DNA of 64,000 nt from assembly GCA_013298595.1 (NCBI GenBank), contig JAAFIG010000018.1, positions 18,836-82,835 of the forward strand, given 5' to 3'. How positions within the stretch are numbered: position 1 is the stretch's first letter; every line of letters starts with the position of its first letter. The notes below the pieces were generated by a model. That model did no database searches. It saw only the letters and a list, made by a program, of their open reading frames with translations, and had not been told where the DNA came from. Below are positions 47,015 to 56,012 of this stretch, piece by piece. Position numbers and translations under genes: made by a program. The DNA comes from Deinococcales bacterium (GTDB taxonomy: Bacteria > Deinococcota > Deinococci > Deinococcales > JAAFIG01).

Positions 47015-48630
47015 GCGGACACCTTGTAGAATTTCAAATCAAAGTAGATGGTAAGGAACTGCCTAAATCTCAGGCAATGAATTTGCGCCAAGTGCTTGTA
47101 GAAAGCACATTAAATTTACCAAGTTATGCCGAAATCACCATTCTCGATACCAGCAAAATGGAAGCTATAGATGATAAGAATCTCGAGCCAGGTAAAAAAC
47201 TTGAGATTCTGAAAGTTGCTAAAGGTTCTCCTGATGTCCTTATTTTTGATGGTGAAATTGTTGAACTCGAGCCATATTATGAATACCCTAAAGCTTTTTG
47301 TGTGATTCGGGCATTTGATCGTTTGCATCGTTTGCAGCGTGGGTATTTTGCTCGAGATTTCTTAAAAATGACAGATGGGCAAATTGCAAAAAAAGTTGCA
47401 GCTGATGCAAAATTAAACCCAAGCAAAATTGATTCAGGTGGTTCTGAGCATTTGTATGTTTTTCAGGATAATGAAAATAATTTAACTTTTTTGCAACGTC
47501 GCGCAGCTTTGCTTGGCTATGTCGTTTATGTTAAAGGCGAAGAACTCCATTTTGAAGCGCCTAAGGAAACTGCCACTATTCCATTGAAGTGGGGTAAAGA
47601 CGGTATTTCTGCGTTTCGTCCGCGTTTATCTACGCTTGGGCAACCCACTCAAGTCAATGTGCGCGGCTGGAGTATAGAGAAAAAAGAAGAAGTGGTTGCA
47701 GAAAAGAAAAAAGGAACTTCTGCAGCAGCTATTGGTGAATCTAAAGATCATGTGGCTATGGCAGAGGTGTTTGGAGCTGCACCTTTTTTGTTGTCAACAA
47801 CAATACGTGAAGTGCAATTTGCGGAAAAAGTTGCTCAAGGTGAAGTTGATAAGCGTTCTGGGCAATATGTGCAAGCCGAAGGCGTTTCAGGTGGTAATCC
47901 TGCAATTATGGCAGGTGTAAAAATTAAAATTGATAATGTGGGTACACGTTTTAGTGGCGAATATCTTGTCACATCTGCAAGGCATGTTTTAAACGAAAAG
48001 CAAGAATATCAAACCTCTTTTCAGGTTTCGGCACAACATATTGGCTCAGTGCTTGCTTTACTTGCACCTCCTGAGCCAACACCACGCATTGGATTTGCAG
48101 TGGGCATCGTCGAGAATAATAAAGACGAAAAAGGTTGGGGTAGGGTAAAAGTGACTTTCCCAAGTTTATCCAAGGAGAAAGTCAGCAATTGGGCAAGGAT
48201 TGTCAGCATTGGTGCAGGGGCTGAGCGAGGTATTCAATTTATTCCTGAAGTGAATGATGAAGTACTGGTTGGTTTCGAGCATGGCGATATTGACCATCCA
48301 GTAATCCTTGGCGGTATGTGGAATGGTAAAGATAAATTGCCATTAGCACAAGATTCGGCTGTTGATAATGGTAAAACCAAGGTTCGTCGTATTCAATCAC
48401 GAACTGGTCATATGGTTGAGTTTGATGATGGTGACGATCCCCATATCCTGATTGTTGATAAAAATGGTAATAAAATTTTGTTGAAATGTAAAGATGATTC
48501 TATTGTAGTAGACGCAAAAGGTGATATCAAGGTGACATCTGGTAGAAATATTTCATTAGAAGCCAAGAAAATATCCATCAAGGGTAGTGCGATGGTTGAA
48601 ATTGATGGCGCAGCCATCAAGATTGGATAA
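47011..48630 (+). CDS. VgrG-like spike protein (Afp8-like)
   Basis: A 539-residue spike. The N-terminal about 330 residues resemble gpD/gp27 (VIRAFDRLHRLQRGYFAR, then NLTFLQRRAALLGYVVYVKG). The OB-fold gp5-like domain spans about 360-450 (IGFAVGIVENNKDEKGWGRV, VGFEHGDIDHPVILGGMWNG), followed by a beta-helical tip (DDSIVVDAKGDIKVTSGRN). The ATG overlaps the previous stop. It forms the trimeric puncturing spike capped by PAAR. Confidence 0.93.
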   Translation: MSGHLVEFQIKVDGKELPKSQAMNLRQVLVESTLNLPSYAEITILDTSKMEAIDDKNLEPGKKLEILKVAKGSPDVLIFDGEIVELEPYYEYPKAFCVIRAFDRLHRLQRGYFARDFLKMTDGQIAKKVAADAKLNPSKIDSGGSEHLYVFQDNENNLTFLQRRAALLGYVVYVKGEELHFEAPKETATIPLKWGKDGISAFRPRLSTLGQPTQVNVRGWSIEKKEEVVAEKKKGTSAAAIGESKDHVAMAEVFGAAPFLLSTTIREVQFAEKVAQGEVDKRSGQYVQAEGVSGGNPAIMAGVKIKIDNVGTRFSGEYLVTSARHVLNEKQEYQTSFQVSAQHIGSVLALLAPPEPTPRIGFAVGIVENNKDEKGWGRVKVTFPSLSKEKVSNWARIVSIGAGAERGIQFIPEVNDEVLVGFEHGDIDHPVILGGMWNGKDKLPLAQDSAVDNGKTKVRRIQSRTGHMVEFDDGDDPHILIVDKNGNKILLKCKDDSIVVDAKGDIKVTSGRNISLEAKKISIKGSAMVEIDGAAIKIG

Positions 48631-48632
48631 GT

Positions 48633-48905
48633 ATGCCTTTAGCAGCTCGAGTCGGAGATCAACACCAATGCCCAAATGGTGTCATGGGTGTGTTACTACC
48701 CAAGCCATGTAAAGTGATGATTGAGAAAAAACCTGCCGCCACAGTGCAAACACCTGCAACACCATGTTTTCCTGGTCCAAATATGGTGGTTAAAGGTTCA
48801 ACAAAAGTAATGATTGGTGGTTTGCCCGCAGCTCGAGTGGGTGACGCTACAGCGCACGGTTCAATTATTATGATTGGGGCAACAAAAGTAATGATTGGTG
48901 GGTGA
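48633..48905 (+). CDS. PAAR-domain spike-tip protein
   Basis: A 90-residue PAAR protein. RVGDQHQCPN, GPNMVVKGSTKVMIGGLPAA and RVGDATAHG are the repeated PAAR motifs with metal-binding His/Cys. It caps the VgrG-like spike. It starts three bases after the spike stop. No fused toxin domain. Confidence 0.93.
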   Translation: MPLAARVGDQHQCPNGVMGVLLPKPCKVMIEKKPAATVQTPATPCFPGPNMVVKGSTKVMIGGLPAARVGDATAHGSIIMIGATKVMIGG

Positions 48906-48966
48906 GCAATATGTTGTTACTAATGTTCCTGAAATTATTACGCTCAGAACAGGTAAATTTAGATAA

Positions 48967-48997
48967 TTGCAATGTAACGTGCAAAGCTTGATATACT
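48967..48997 (+). promoter_or_regulatory. Putative sheath-operon promoter
   Basis: TTGCAA (48967-48972), a 19-base spacer, then TATACT (48992-48997), followed by a leader of about 38 bases with AGAGGAGG before the sheath ATG. The spacer is slightly long. It would give strong expression of the sheath-tube genes separately from the spike genes. Confidence 0.6.
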
Positions 48998-49040
48998 ATG
49001 AAGTGTAAACTAAGATGCACAAGAAATAGAGGAGGAATTC

Positions 49041-50624
49041 ATGCCAGAAATGTTATCACCAGGCGTATATATTCAAGAAATTAACAGTGGTCCGCGTCCT
49101 ATCGAAGGTGTTGGTACTGCCATGGCAGCTTTAGTGGGTTTTGCTGCTTCTGGTCCGATCAATAAACCAATTCTGATCACATCATGGGAACAATATGTAG
49201 ATACCTTTGGTGGTACCCAAAGCGATGGACTTAAAAATGGTTACATGGATGGTTCGTACTTAGGATATTCGGTATATGGGTACTTTAATAATGGTGGTCG
49301 TCGTTGTTATGTGATCCGATTACCACATAATGCTTCAACTTCAGGTGATAAAACTGCAGTTGCCAATAAGGCGTTACCTGAGTTACAAGTAGCAACTCGA
49401 GCTTCAAAAGCAATACCTGCTTTAACTTTCCAAGCCAAAGGTGATCCGCAAAGCGATATCAGTATTGAAATTACCCAACCAACTAACGATGACGCTGGTG
49501 AAGGTGGTTTTAATTTGCGGATTAAAATGGATGACACTGAAGAATTCTTTGAGAATCTTGTACCTGGTAAGCCAGGTAAGGGCAGCAAAGGTCGTAGTGT
49601 TGTCGAAGCTGTGCAAACTAGCAAATTTATTTCGGTTGTACTCGAGGAAAAAGCCAATACCACACTGGCTGAACGTGCTCCTGAACTTGGAGTCCATGTC
49701 ATCAAAACCAATACTTCTTTAGCCTTAGCCCAAGTTCAACCAGGTACTTTTATTGGGAATGTCAATGATCGCTCTGGTCTCGAGGGTTTAGAAGTGCTAG
49801 AAGACGTGACCATGGTTGCCGTACCTGATTTGATGGCGATGTATGAGCAGGGTTTAATTGATCGTGATGGTGTCAAAGCTGTGCAACTGGCAATGATTAA
49901 CCACTGTGAGCGGATGATGGATCGTATGGCAATTATTGATCCTTTGCCTGAACTCAAGCCACAAGAAGTGAAAAAATGGCGCGAAAAAGAAACCAATTAC
50001 GATTCTAAGTACGCTGCTTTGTACTATCCTTGGGTGAAAGTGGCAGATAGTAAAGGTAAGCCGATTGCTATACCACCATCAGCTTTGATGGCAGGTCTAT
50101 GGTCACGCTCTGATGGAGAACGCGGTGTTCATAAAGCACCAGCCAACGAAGTGGTGCGTGGCGCTTTAAATCCAGTATACGAAATCACCACTGGTGAACA
50201 AGATACCCTTAATCCAATTGGGGTTAACTGCATTCGTACCTTCACCAATCGTGGTGTCCGCGTTTGGGGTGCTCGTACACTGTCTTCAGATGCTTCTTGG
50301 CGTTATATCAATGTTCGACGCTTGTTTAACTATGTACAAAAATCCTTGTATTATGGAACTCAATGGGTTGTCTTTGAACCCAACGATACCAATCTTTGGG
50401 AACGTGTTAAACGTGATGTCAACGCATTCTTATCACAAGTGTGGCGTGATGGTGCGTTGTTTGGTAAAACTCAACAAGAAGCTTTCTATGTGCAAGTTGA
50501 CGAAAAAAATAATCCAGAGGAGGCACGTGACCTAGGTCAACTCAATATTAGTATCGGATTAAGCCCAGTCAAACCCGCAGAATTCGTCAGACTCACTTTC
50601 TATCAAAAGATGCAAAGTGAATAA
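49041..50624 (+). CDS. Contractile sheath protein (Afp2-4-like)
   Basis: A 527-residue sheath. The N-terminal SPGVYIQEINSGPRPIEGVG and the C-terminal RGVRVWGARTLSSDASWRYI with VNVRRLFNYVQKSL-type helix are hallmarks of the tail sheath family. A strong GGAGG lies six bases before the ATG. Only one sheath gene is present, unlike the three of Afp/PVC systems. Confidence 0.97.
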   Translation: MPEMLSPGVYIQEINSGPRPIEGVGTAMAALVGFAASGPINKPILITSWEQYVDTFGGTQSDGLKNGYMDGSYLGYSVYGYFNNGGRRCYVIRLPHNASTSGDKTAVANKALPELQVATRASKAIPALTFQAKGDPQSDISIEITQPTNDDAGEGGFNLRIKMDDTEEFFENLVPGKPGKGSKGRSVVEAVQTSKFISVVLEEKANTTLAERAPELGVHVIKTNTSLALAQVQPGTFIGNVNDRSGLEGLEVLEDVTMVAVPDLMAMYEQGLIDRDGVKAVQLAMINHCERMMDRMAIIDPLPELKPQEVKKWREKETNYDSKYAALYYPWVKVADSKGKPIAIPPSALMAGLWSRSDGERGVHKAPANEVVRGALNPVYEITTGEQDTLNPIGVNCIRTFTNRGVRVWGARTLSSDASWRYINVRRLFNYVQKSLYYGTQWVVFEPNDTNLWERVKRDVNAFLSQVWRDGALFGKTQQEAFYVQVDEKNNPEEARDLGQLNISIGLSPVKPAEFVRLTFYQKMQSE

Positions 50625-50637
50625 TTAGGAGAAAATT

Positions 50638-51081
50638 ATGTCAGAACTTGTAGATCCATTGGTCTCAGCGTATTTCACTTTTCAATCTGAAGGCAAAGTT
50701 GTTGGAGCTTTCGCAAAACTCGAGGGTGGTGGCACAAAGAATAAGCTTGTCACCTACTACTCGACCAATGCACAAGGTAAACCAGCCATTACCCAAGAAC
50801 CTGGTCCGCTTGAACTTACCCCATACACCCTCAAACGTGGTGTAACACCTGATTTAAAGATCATTGAATGGCGCAAAATGGTTGAAGAAGGCAGAATGGG
50901 CGAAGCCCGTATCAACGGATCAATCATTGGCTATAAACAAGATGGTACCGAAATTTTACGCATCAACTTGAACCGCTGCTGGCCACAAGAACTCAAAGGT
51001 TTCCAATTTGATGCCCAAAGTGGTAATGCTGTGATGGAAGAATGCGTTTTGGTATACGAAGAAGCATTCCGCGTCAAATAA
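50638..51081 (+). CDS. Tail tube protein 1 (gp19/Hcp-like)
   Basis: A 147-residue tube protein of the phage T4 gp19-like family: YFTFQSEGKVVGAFAKLEGG, TPDLKIIEWRKMVEEGRMGE and C-terminal NAVMEECVLVYEEAFR. It forms the inner tube surrounded by the sheath. AGGAG precedes the ATG, 13 bases after the sheath stop. Confidence 0.95.
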   Translation: MSELVDPLVSAYFTFQSEGKVVGAFAKLEGGGTKNKLVTYYSTNAQGKPAITQEPGPLELTPYTLKRGVTPDLKIIEWRKMVEEGRMGEARINGSIIGYKQDGTEILRINLNRCWPQELKGFQFDAQSGNAVMEECVLVYEEAFRVK

Positions 51082-51160
51082 TCCTTGAGCGAAATTTGCT
51101 TATTGGCTCGAGTCATCCTTTGTGGTACTCGAGCCAAGTCTTTCTCGAGGAAGTTTTAAA

Positions 51161-51544
51161 ATGCCCAACGAAGTAACTTTTACATTACCTTATGGTTTTA
51201 CCGATGATGTCGGACAATTACATCAAATTGGATCAATGCGAATGGCAACCGCACTTGACGAAGTAGCCCCGTTATCGGATGCACGAACACAACAAAACCC
51301 TGCTTATCTTGGTATTATTTTACTTTCTCGAGTAGTGGCGCGTTTAGGTGGTTTTTCTCCAGTACCTGTGGCATTAATTGAGCGTTTATACGCAGCAGAT
51401 TACACTTTTTTACAAGATTTATATTTACAAATGAATACTGCCGAAGGGCAAGCCAATTTAGCCTCTGAACAACTGATTGAAACACAATGTCCACAATGCC
51501 AAACACGTTTTTTACTTGATTTATCTGTAGGGAGCGAATCATGA
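51161..51544 (+). CDS. Phage-tail-assembly-like protein
   Basis: A 127-residue protein. VTFTLPYGFTDDVGQLHQIG and LLSRVVARLGGFSPVPVALIE match small proteins found beside tube genes in eCIS loci and in some tailed phages. The C-terminus has CPQC, a possible half zinc site. Start 51161 follows GAGGAAG. It overlaps the next gene as ATGA. Confidence 0.75.
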   Translation: MPNEVTFTLPYGFTDDVGQLHQIGSMRMATALDEVAPLSDARTQQNPAYLGIILLSRVVARLGGFSPVPVALIERLYAADYTFLQDLYLQMNTAEGQANLASEQLIETQCPQCQTRFLLDLSVGSES

Positions 51545-51678
51545 GTCAACCCAAAACGCCACAGAAAATTAATATAGAAGCTTTAGCCGAAAAAGTTCTG
51601 CGATTGTTGCGTGAAGATATGCGTTTATCTTCGCATCGTAGCCCGACTAAACACCCATTAAGTATAAAAAGGAAGTAA
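51541..51678 (+). CDS. 45-residue conserved-position small protein
   Basis: ATG at 51541 overlaps the previous stop as ATGA and the frame ends at TAA 51676-51678, five bases before tube protein 2. The product is basic, with a short amphipathic helix (NIEALAEKVLRLLREDM). Position and size resemble the tiny Afp6/Pvc6-type protein found between tube genes, but I cannot confirm homology. Confidence 0.6.
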   Translation: MSQPKTPQKINIEALAEKVLRLLREDMRLSSHRSPTKHPLSIKRK

Positions 51679-51682
51679 TGTT

Positions 51683-52156
51683 ATGAGTAAAGCGTCTTTT
51701 GAAGCAAACCCAGGCAATGGTAATATTCGAGCGTTTTCAAAAAGCTATTTTTATGTGGACATTGGTGATAACAGCCCAAATATGCGTTTTTCTGAATTGT
51801 CTGGTTTAAAAGTTGAAACTGAACTTTTCTCAATTGAAGAAGGTGGCGAGAACTCAAAAGTGCACCGTTTCCCAACGCGAACAAAGTACGGCAATTTGAT
51901 TCTCAAACGTGGTATTGCAACAACTCAGGAATTCTTTAAATGGCATCAAAAAATTGTTTCTGGACAATTTGAAACACGAAATATAACCGTAATTATGGCA
52001 GAAATTGGTGATAAAATAATTGCCCGTTGGGATTTTACGGATGCTTTTCCTGTTGCATGGACAGGACCAGATTTCGTTGCAGGTGAGTCTGCACTGGCGA
52101 TAGAAACCCTCGAAATTGCTCATCAAGGCTTTAAGCTTGTACCATCCCCATCATGA
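51683..52156 (+). CDS. Tail tube protein 2 (gp19-like)
   Basis: A 157-residue second tube protein: FSELSGLKVETELFSIEEGG, then GNLILKRGIATTQEFFKW and ALAIETLEIAHQGFKL are the typical motifs. In Afp/PVC systems a second tube protein forms the base ring next to the LysM adaptor. AAGGAAG precedes the ATG. The stop overlaps the next gene as ATGA. Confidence 0.94.
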   Translation: MSKASFEANPGNGNIRAFSKSYFYVDIGDNSPNMRFSELSGLKVETELFSIEEGGENSKVHRFPTRTKYGNLILKRGIATTQEFFKWHQKIVSGQFETRNITVIMAEIGDKIIARWDFTDAFPVAWTGPDFVAGESALAIETLEIAHQGFKLVPSPS

Positions 52157-55100
52157 ACCGATTTTTACTTGAGCGTTTACAGCGGCATGCTCGCTTCCCG
52201 CTTTCGGGTGCTGAAGCGAAGCAATTTTTACGTACTATTCCTGCACTCAGTCAACCACGGTTTTATCCTGGATTGACCGAAGCTCAGTACACTGCTGCTT
52301 TGGGGCGCAATACTATGCCAGCACTCCTCAGACAACCCCCTGAGGCTGATACTGTTTTACCCAATCAAGTTGAATCTCAAGAACAATTTGAAGTCTCTGA
52401 CACAAATCCAGAAACTATTTTGAACAATGAAATATATTTTCAAGAAGATCAAACGCAGTTGACACTGGAAATTCAAAAAGCTTTAGGTTTAGTTCCAGAA
52501 GAAACGCAAACTAATCCTTCTAAACCCGAAATTGTCGCTAAAAATATGCCACTCGAGGGACAACAGCGTGCTTCACGTATAGCCCAGCAAATACCTGAGC
52601 TAAAACGTGAGCAACAATTTGTACCAGAACCCCAGCCAGTATTGCAAAACTCGAGGCTACAACCACAAATACCAGTTGTAGCCATAACAAAACCACTCGA
52701 GCAAGAAAACCGTGCCAGCAACCAAAGTGTAAGTAATGTTGTTCCGTCAGATATTGAAACAAATATCCAATCTGTGGCAGAAGTTTTACCAACACAAAAT
52801 AAAAATATTGAGTTAGCAGCAATGGCTACTTCACTCGAGGCTGTTGAACCTCCACTCGAGCTAAGCGTCTCAGAGGTTGCTACAATTCTACCTGAGTTTA
52901 TTCAAGTTGTTGCCCCTTTTGAACGCCGAGCCGCCATGCAAGAATTACGCGAACTAGGCGAAAAAGTTTCAGTCACCGTTAGCAATGCTGCCTTGCGTCA
53001 ACAACTTCAAACAGCTCGAGCTGCCCGCCAAGAACCAACAAGACCAGCTTCTGAAAATTCAGCTCGAGAATCTGAAAATTCAGCTCGAGAAATGGTACAA
53101 AGCGCCAGTACCATGACATCAGAAGAAACACAGGATGTTAATGGTGTTGTTATTAAACCTACTGTTGCTGAAGCAAAGCCTGATGTGAATACACAAACAC
53201 CTTTTTCTCAAACAAATGATCTGGCTAACACAGTGCAAAATACTGGTCTCGAGTCTGAAATATCAACTCCAAATAACCTGACTGTAATACCATCTGAATC
53301 AGTTAAACAAAATGCAATAAGACGCAGAGTTGGCGGAAAATCTGACTCGAGCCAACCAGTACCAGCAATGGAAACTCGGGTTGAGAATAGCAGTCAAACG
53401 CTACAGCAAAATACAGAAAACGCCTCTGCTGTAGTGCTGCAACGATCTGCGGATATACAAGAATCTGTTGAACTGCAAGGCGAAAAGCCGTTTGATTTGC
53501 CAACTCAAGCAATACCTGTTTCTGCCCCAGCCAGTGAAATGCTTTTAGCAGATGGACAAGCAACTGTGCAAACGCAGTCAGTAATTGCTGATGTTACACA
53601 AGATATTGCTCGCATCACTCCCGAGCCTCTTGTCAGCGACCCAATTGAAGCTGCTGAAGTGAATACTCAGTTTATGGTGGTAAGTGATGAAGTGTATAAC
53701 CCACCAAATCGGTTTATACCGCCACCAAAAGCAAAAGCTGTTGCGCCAGCCCAAAATGCAGCCGAAAAATTATTTGCCGACTTACCTGACTCTCAACCAC
53801 AAGACTGGCTTACATTATTGCAAAACGCGGGGATTCAAGCAGCTACAGAGACGCAATCGTTTGTTGTGCCAAACGTTATTTCAACGCCACCACTGGCAAA
53901 AACAAAATCACTCGAGCCTGAAATCAACCCAAATGCACCAAAACCAGCCAAACTCGAGCCAAACCAACCAGTGCAACCAATACCCGAGCAATTAATACCA
54001 CCAAATGCTCAAGTAAAACCATTCGAGTCTGAACCAATTCAACTTGAGCAAACCCAATCTGAACAACTTTCTTCCATTTCAACAGAACAAACAGACGAGA
54101 CTGCTATTGTTAGCGAAAAATCAGAAATAACACTCGAGCCTGCCTTGATTCAAACAGCAGTTCAATCAAACCCAGCAAGTTTAATCATTGATCAGAACTC
54201 GAGCCAAATAACTCGAGAAGAAGTGTACAACCCACCAAATCGTCGTATCGCACCACCGAAACCAAAAATTGAACCAACCCAGAACGCAGCCGAAAAATTA
54301 TTTGCTGATCTACCTGATTCTCAGCCGCAAGACTGGCTTAAAATGTTACAAAGTAATCAATTTGTGGCAGCAGATACAAAACCCCAAGTGGAATCATTGG
54401 TTGCACCAGCTTTGAATAATGCCTCGCAAGCAAATAATGCCTCAGCTACAGTACAAGCAGCAAATTCGTTGGTACCAACAATTCAATCCGCTCGAGACAA
54501 TAGTCAAACTCGAGTGACTGAATCAAGCATACCAGCCCAAAAAACGGAATTGATTGCACCAGCCCAAAAAGTTGACCATGTTATCCAAGCTCAGAAAATT
54601 GAATCAACTGTGCAAACTCGAGGGATTGAACCAACGCTGCAATTGCAAGGTGTTGAGCAAAATTTGCAAACTCGAGATGCTGACCTAGGTGTGGAAAAGC
54701 CAGATGTACAAGCAATTGAACCTTTGACAGATGTCGCACTTACTGCCCAAGTCGTTCCACCAGTGCAAAGAGAGGTCAAGGCTGGAATTATTGGCGAAGA
54801 AGTCTATAACCCACCCAACCGACTCGTAGCACCACCAAAAGCAAAAGTTGTAGCGTCAACCCAGAACGCAGCCGAAAAATTATTTGCTTCATCACCAGAC
54901 ACAACCCCAGCTGATTGGCAAGCGATGCTACGTAGCATCCAAGTTTTACCTGAACTACCCACAGAGCAAGCAACAGTAGCATCAGAACCTACCAAGCCTC
55001 TCGACGGTAACCAAGCAGGCGTATTGCCAAATATGGTTCAGGCAAATAACCGCCAATCCTTACTACCAAATTTGCAGGCACAACCAACAAACCAAGTGCT

Positions 55101-55995
55101 CTTGCCACAAAACCAAATACAACGTGCGAATCAACTGATACCCAACACCAATCCACTCGAGCCACAAAATCAACCATTGATTGCCCCACGAGTGCAAGAT
55201 AGCAGTGGACGAGTCCTACTATCTGAAGATGCTCGGCAATTCCTCAAACCAATCACAGGAATAGACCCAGCCACAGTGGATATTCGTCAAGATGCAACCA
55301 GTAATGCCATCACAAAAGCCCACCAAGCAGACGCACTGGCTGTTGGTAATCAGATACTACTCTCGAGTCAATTGCAACCAAATACCCCAGAAACACTTGG
55401 GGTTTTAGCCCATGAATTAACCCATGTTGCTCGACAACGACAAAGCCGATTTATTGCACCAATGTCTGCTGGTAAGCTGGATAACTCGAGTTTACAAGCA
55501 GAAGAAGGTATTGCTTTACAAATCGAAAATCAGACTCGTTTGCAAGCAAAGCAATCGTTTCGCAATCCAACTATTTCACCTAATCAACCTAATACCAATT
55601 TAAATGCCAGTGTCAACACCAATAGTGCCGATGAAAATATGGTCAATTGGAATGGTACAGCATTACCTGCGGCATTAGCTGCAACCTTGTTGCCTGCTGC
55701 GACTAGAGTTGCACCAGTTGCTGCCAGTGTTAGCAATTTCAATCCCCCCTCGAGTGATGCCATGAGTTACAGTGCGCCTGTTGCCATGAGCACCAATGCA
55801 CCAATGGTTGCACAAGCTGCAGAAACCAACCGTGCAGCCGCTGCTCCGACCGAAAGTGCCAGCGCGCAAACAAATCCAAAGGTGTTGGAAAAAAACCTGA
55901 CCAGTCAACCAGCCCCAGATTTAGATAAACTCGCAGAGCAAGTTTACGCGATTCTCAAACGCCGAATTCGTACCGAAACACAGCGTTTATCCTAA
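52153..55995 (+). CDS. Large Pro/Gln-rich DUF4157 protein with three YNPPNR repeats
   Basis: A 1280-residue protein. Most of it is low-complexity and probably disordered. Three blocks at about residues 512, 688 and 881 share EVYNPPNR, PPKxK, QNAAEKLFA and xPxDWxxxLR. A DUF4157 domain is near 1030-1100 (HELTHVARQ), then a C-terminal helix (YAILKRRIRTETQRLS). Position after the tube genes is where a tape measure or loading factor might lie; the DUF4157 suggests cargo-like packaging. The actual role is unknown. Confidence 0.75.
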   Translation: MNRFLLERLQRHARFPLSGAEAKQFLRTIPALSQPRFYPGLTEAQYTAALGRNTMPALLRQPPEADTVLPNQVESQEQFEVSDTNPETILNNEIYFQEDQTQLTLEIQKALGLVPEETQTNPSKPEIVAKNMPLEGQQRASRIAQQIPELKREQQFVPEPQPVLQNSRLQPQIPVVAITKPLEQENRASNQSVSNVVPSDIETNIQSVAEVLPTQNKNIELAAMATSLEAVEPPLELSVSEVATILPEFIQVVAPFERRAAMQELRELGEKVSVTVSNAALRQQLQTARAARQEPTRPASENSARESENSAREMVQSASTMTSEETQDVNGVVIKPTVAEAKPDVNTQTPFSQTNDLANTVQNTGLESEISTPNNLTVIPSESVKQNAIRRRVGGKSDSSQPVPAMETRVENSSQTLQQNTENASAVVLQRSADIQESVELQGEKPFDLPTQAIPVSAPASEMLLADGQATVQTQSVIADVTQDIARITPEPLVSDPIEAAEVNTQFMVVSDEVYNPPNRFIPPPKAKAVAPAQNAAEKLFADLPDSQPQDWLTLLQNAGIQAATETQSFVVPNVISTPPLAKTKSLEPEINPNAPKPAKLEPNQPVQPIPEQLIPPNAQVKPFESEPIQLEQTQSEQLSSISTEQTDETAIVSEKSEITLEPALIQTAVQSNPASLIIDQNSSQITREEVYNPPNRRIAPPKPKIEPTQNAAEKLFADLPDSQPQDWLKMLQSNQFVAADTKPQVESLVAPALNNASQANNASATVQAANSLVPTIQSARDNSQTRVTESSIPAQKTELIAPAQKVDHVIQAQKIESTVQTRGIEPTLQLQGVEQNLQTRDADLGVEKPDVQAIEPLTDVALTAQVVPPVQREVKAGIIGEEVYNPPNRLVAPPKAKVVASTQNAAEKLFASSPDTTPADWQAMLRSIQVLPELPTEQATVASEPTKPLDGNQAGVLPNMVQANNRQSLLPNLQAQPTNQVLLPQNQIQRANQLIPNTNPLEPQNQPLIAPRVQDSSGRVLLSEDARQFLKPITGIDPATVDIRQDATSNAITKAHQADALAVGNQILLSSQLQPNTPETLGVLAHELTHVARQRQSRFIAPMSAGKLDNSSLQAEEGIALQIENQTRLQAKQSFRNPTISPNQPNTNLNASVNTNSADENMVNWNGTALPAALAATLLPAATRVAPVAASVSNFNPPSSDAMSYSAPVAMSTNAPMVAQAAETNRAAAAPTESASAQTNPKVLEKNLTSQPAPDLDKLAEQVYAILKRRIRTETQRLS

Positions 55996-56012
55996 GTAAA
56001 AAAGAGGTATTT

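Noticed and set aside
54591-55189. Small minus-strand frames within the 1280-residue protein
   Set aside because: They mirror repetitive Gln/Pro codons of the plus-strand gene and lack start signals.
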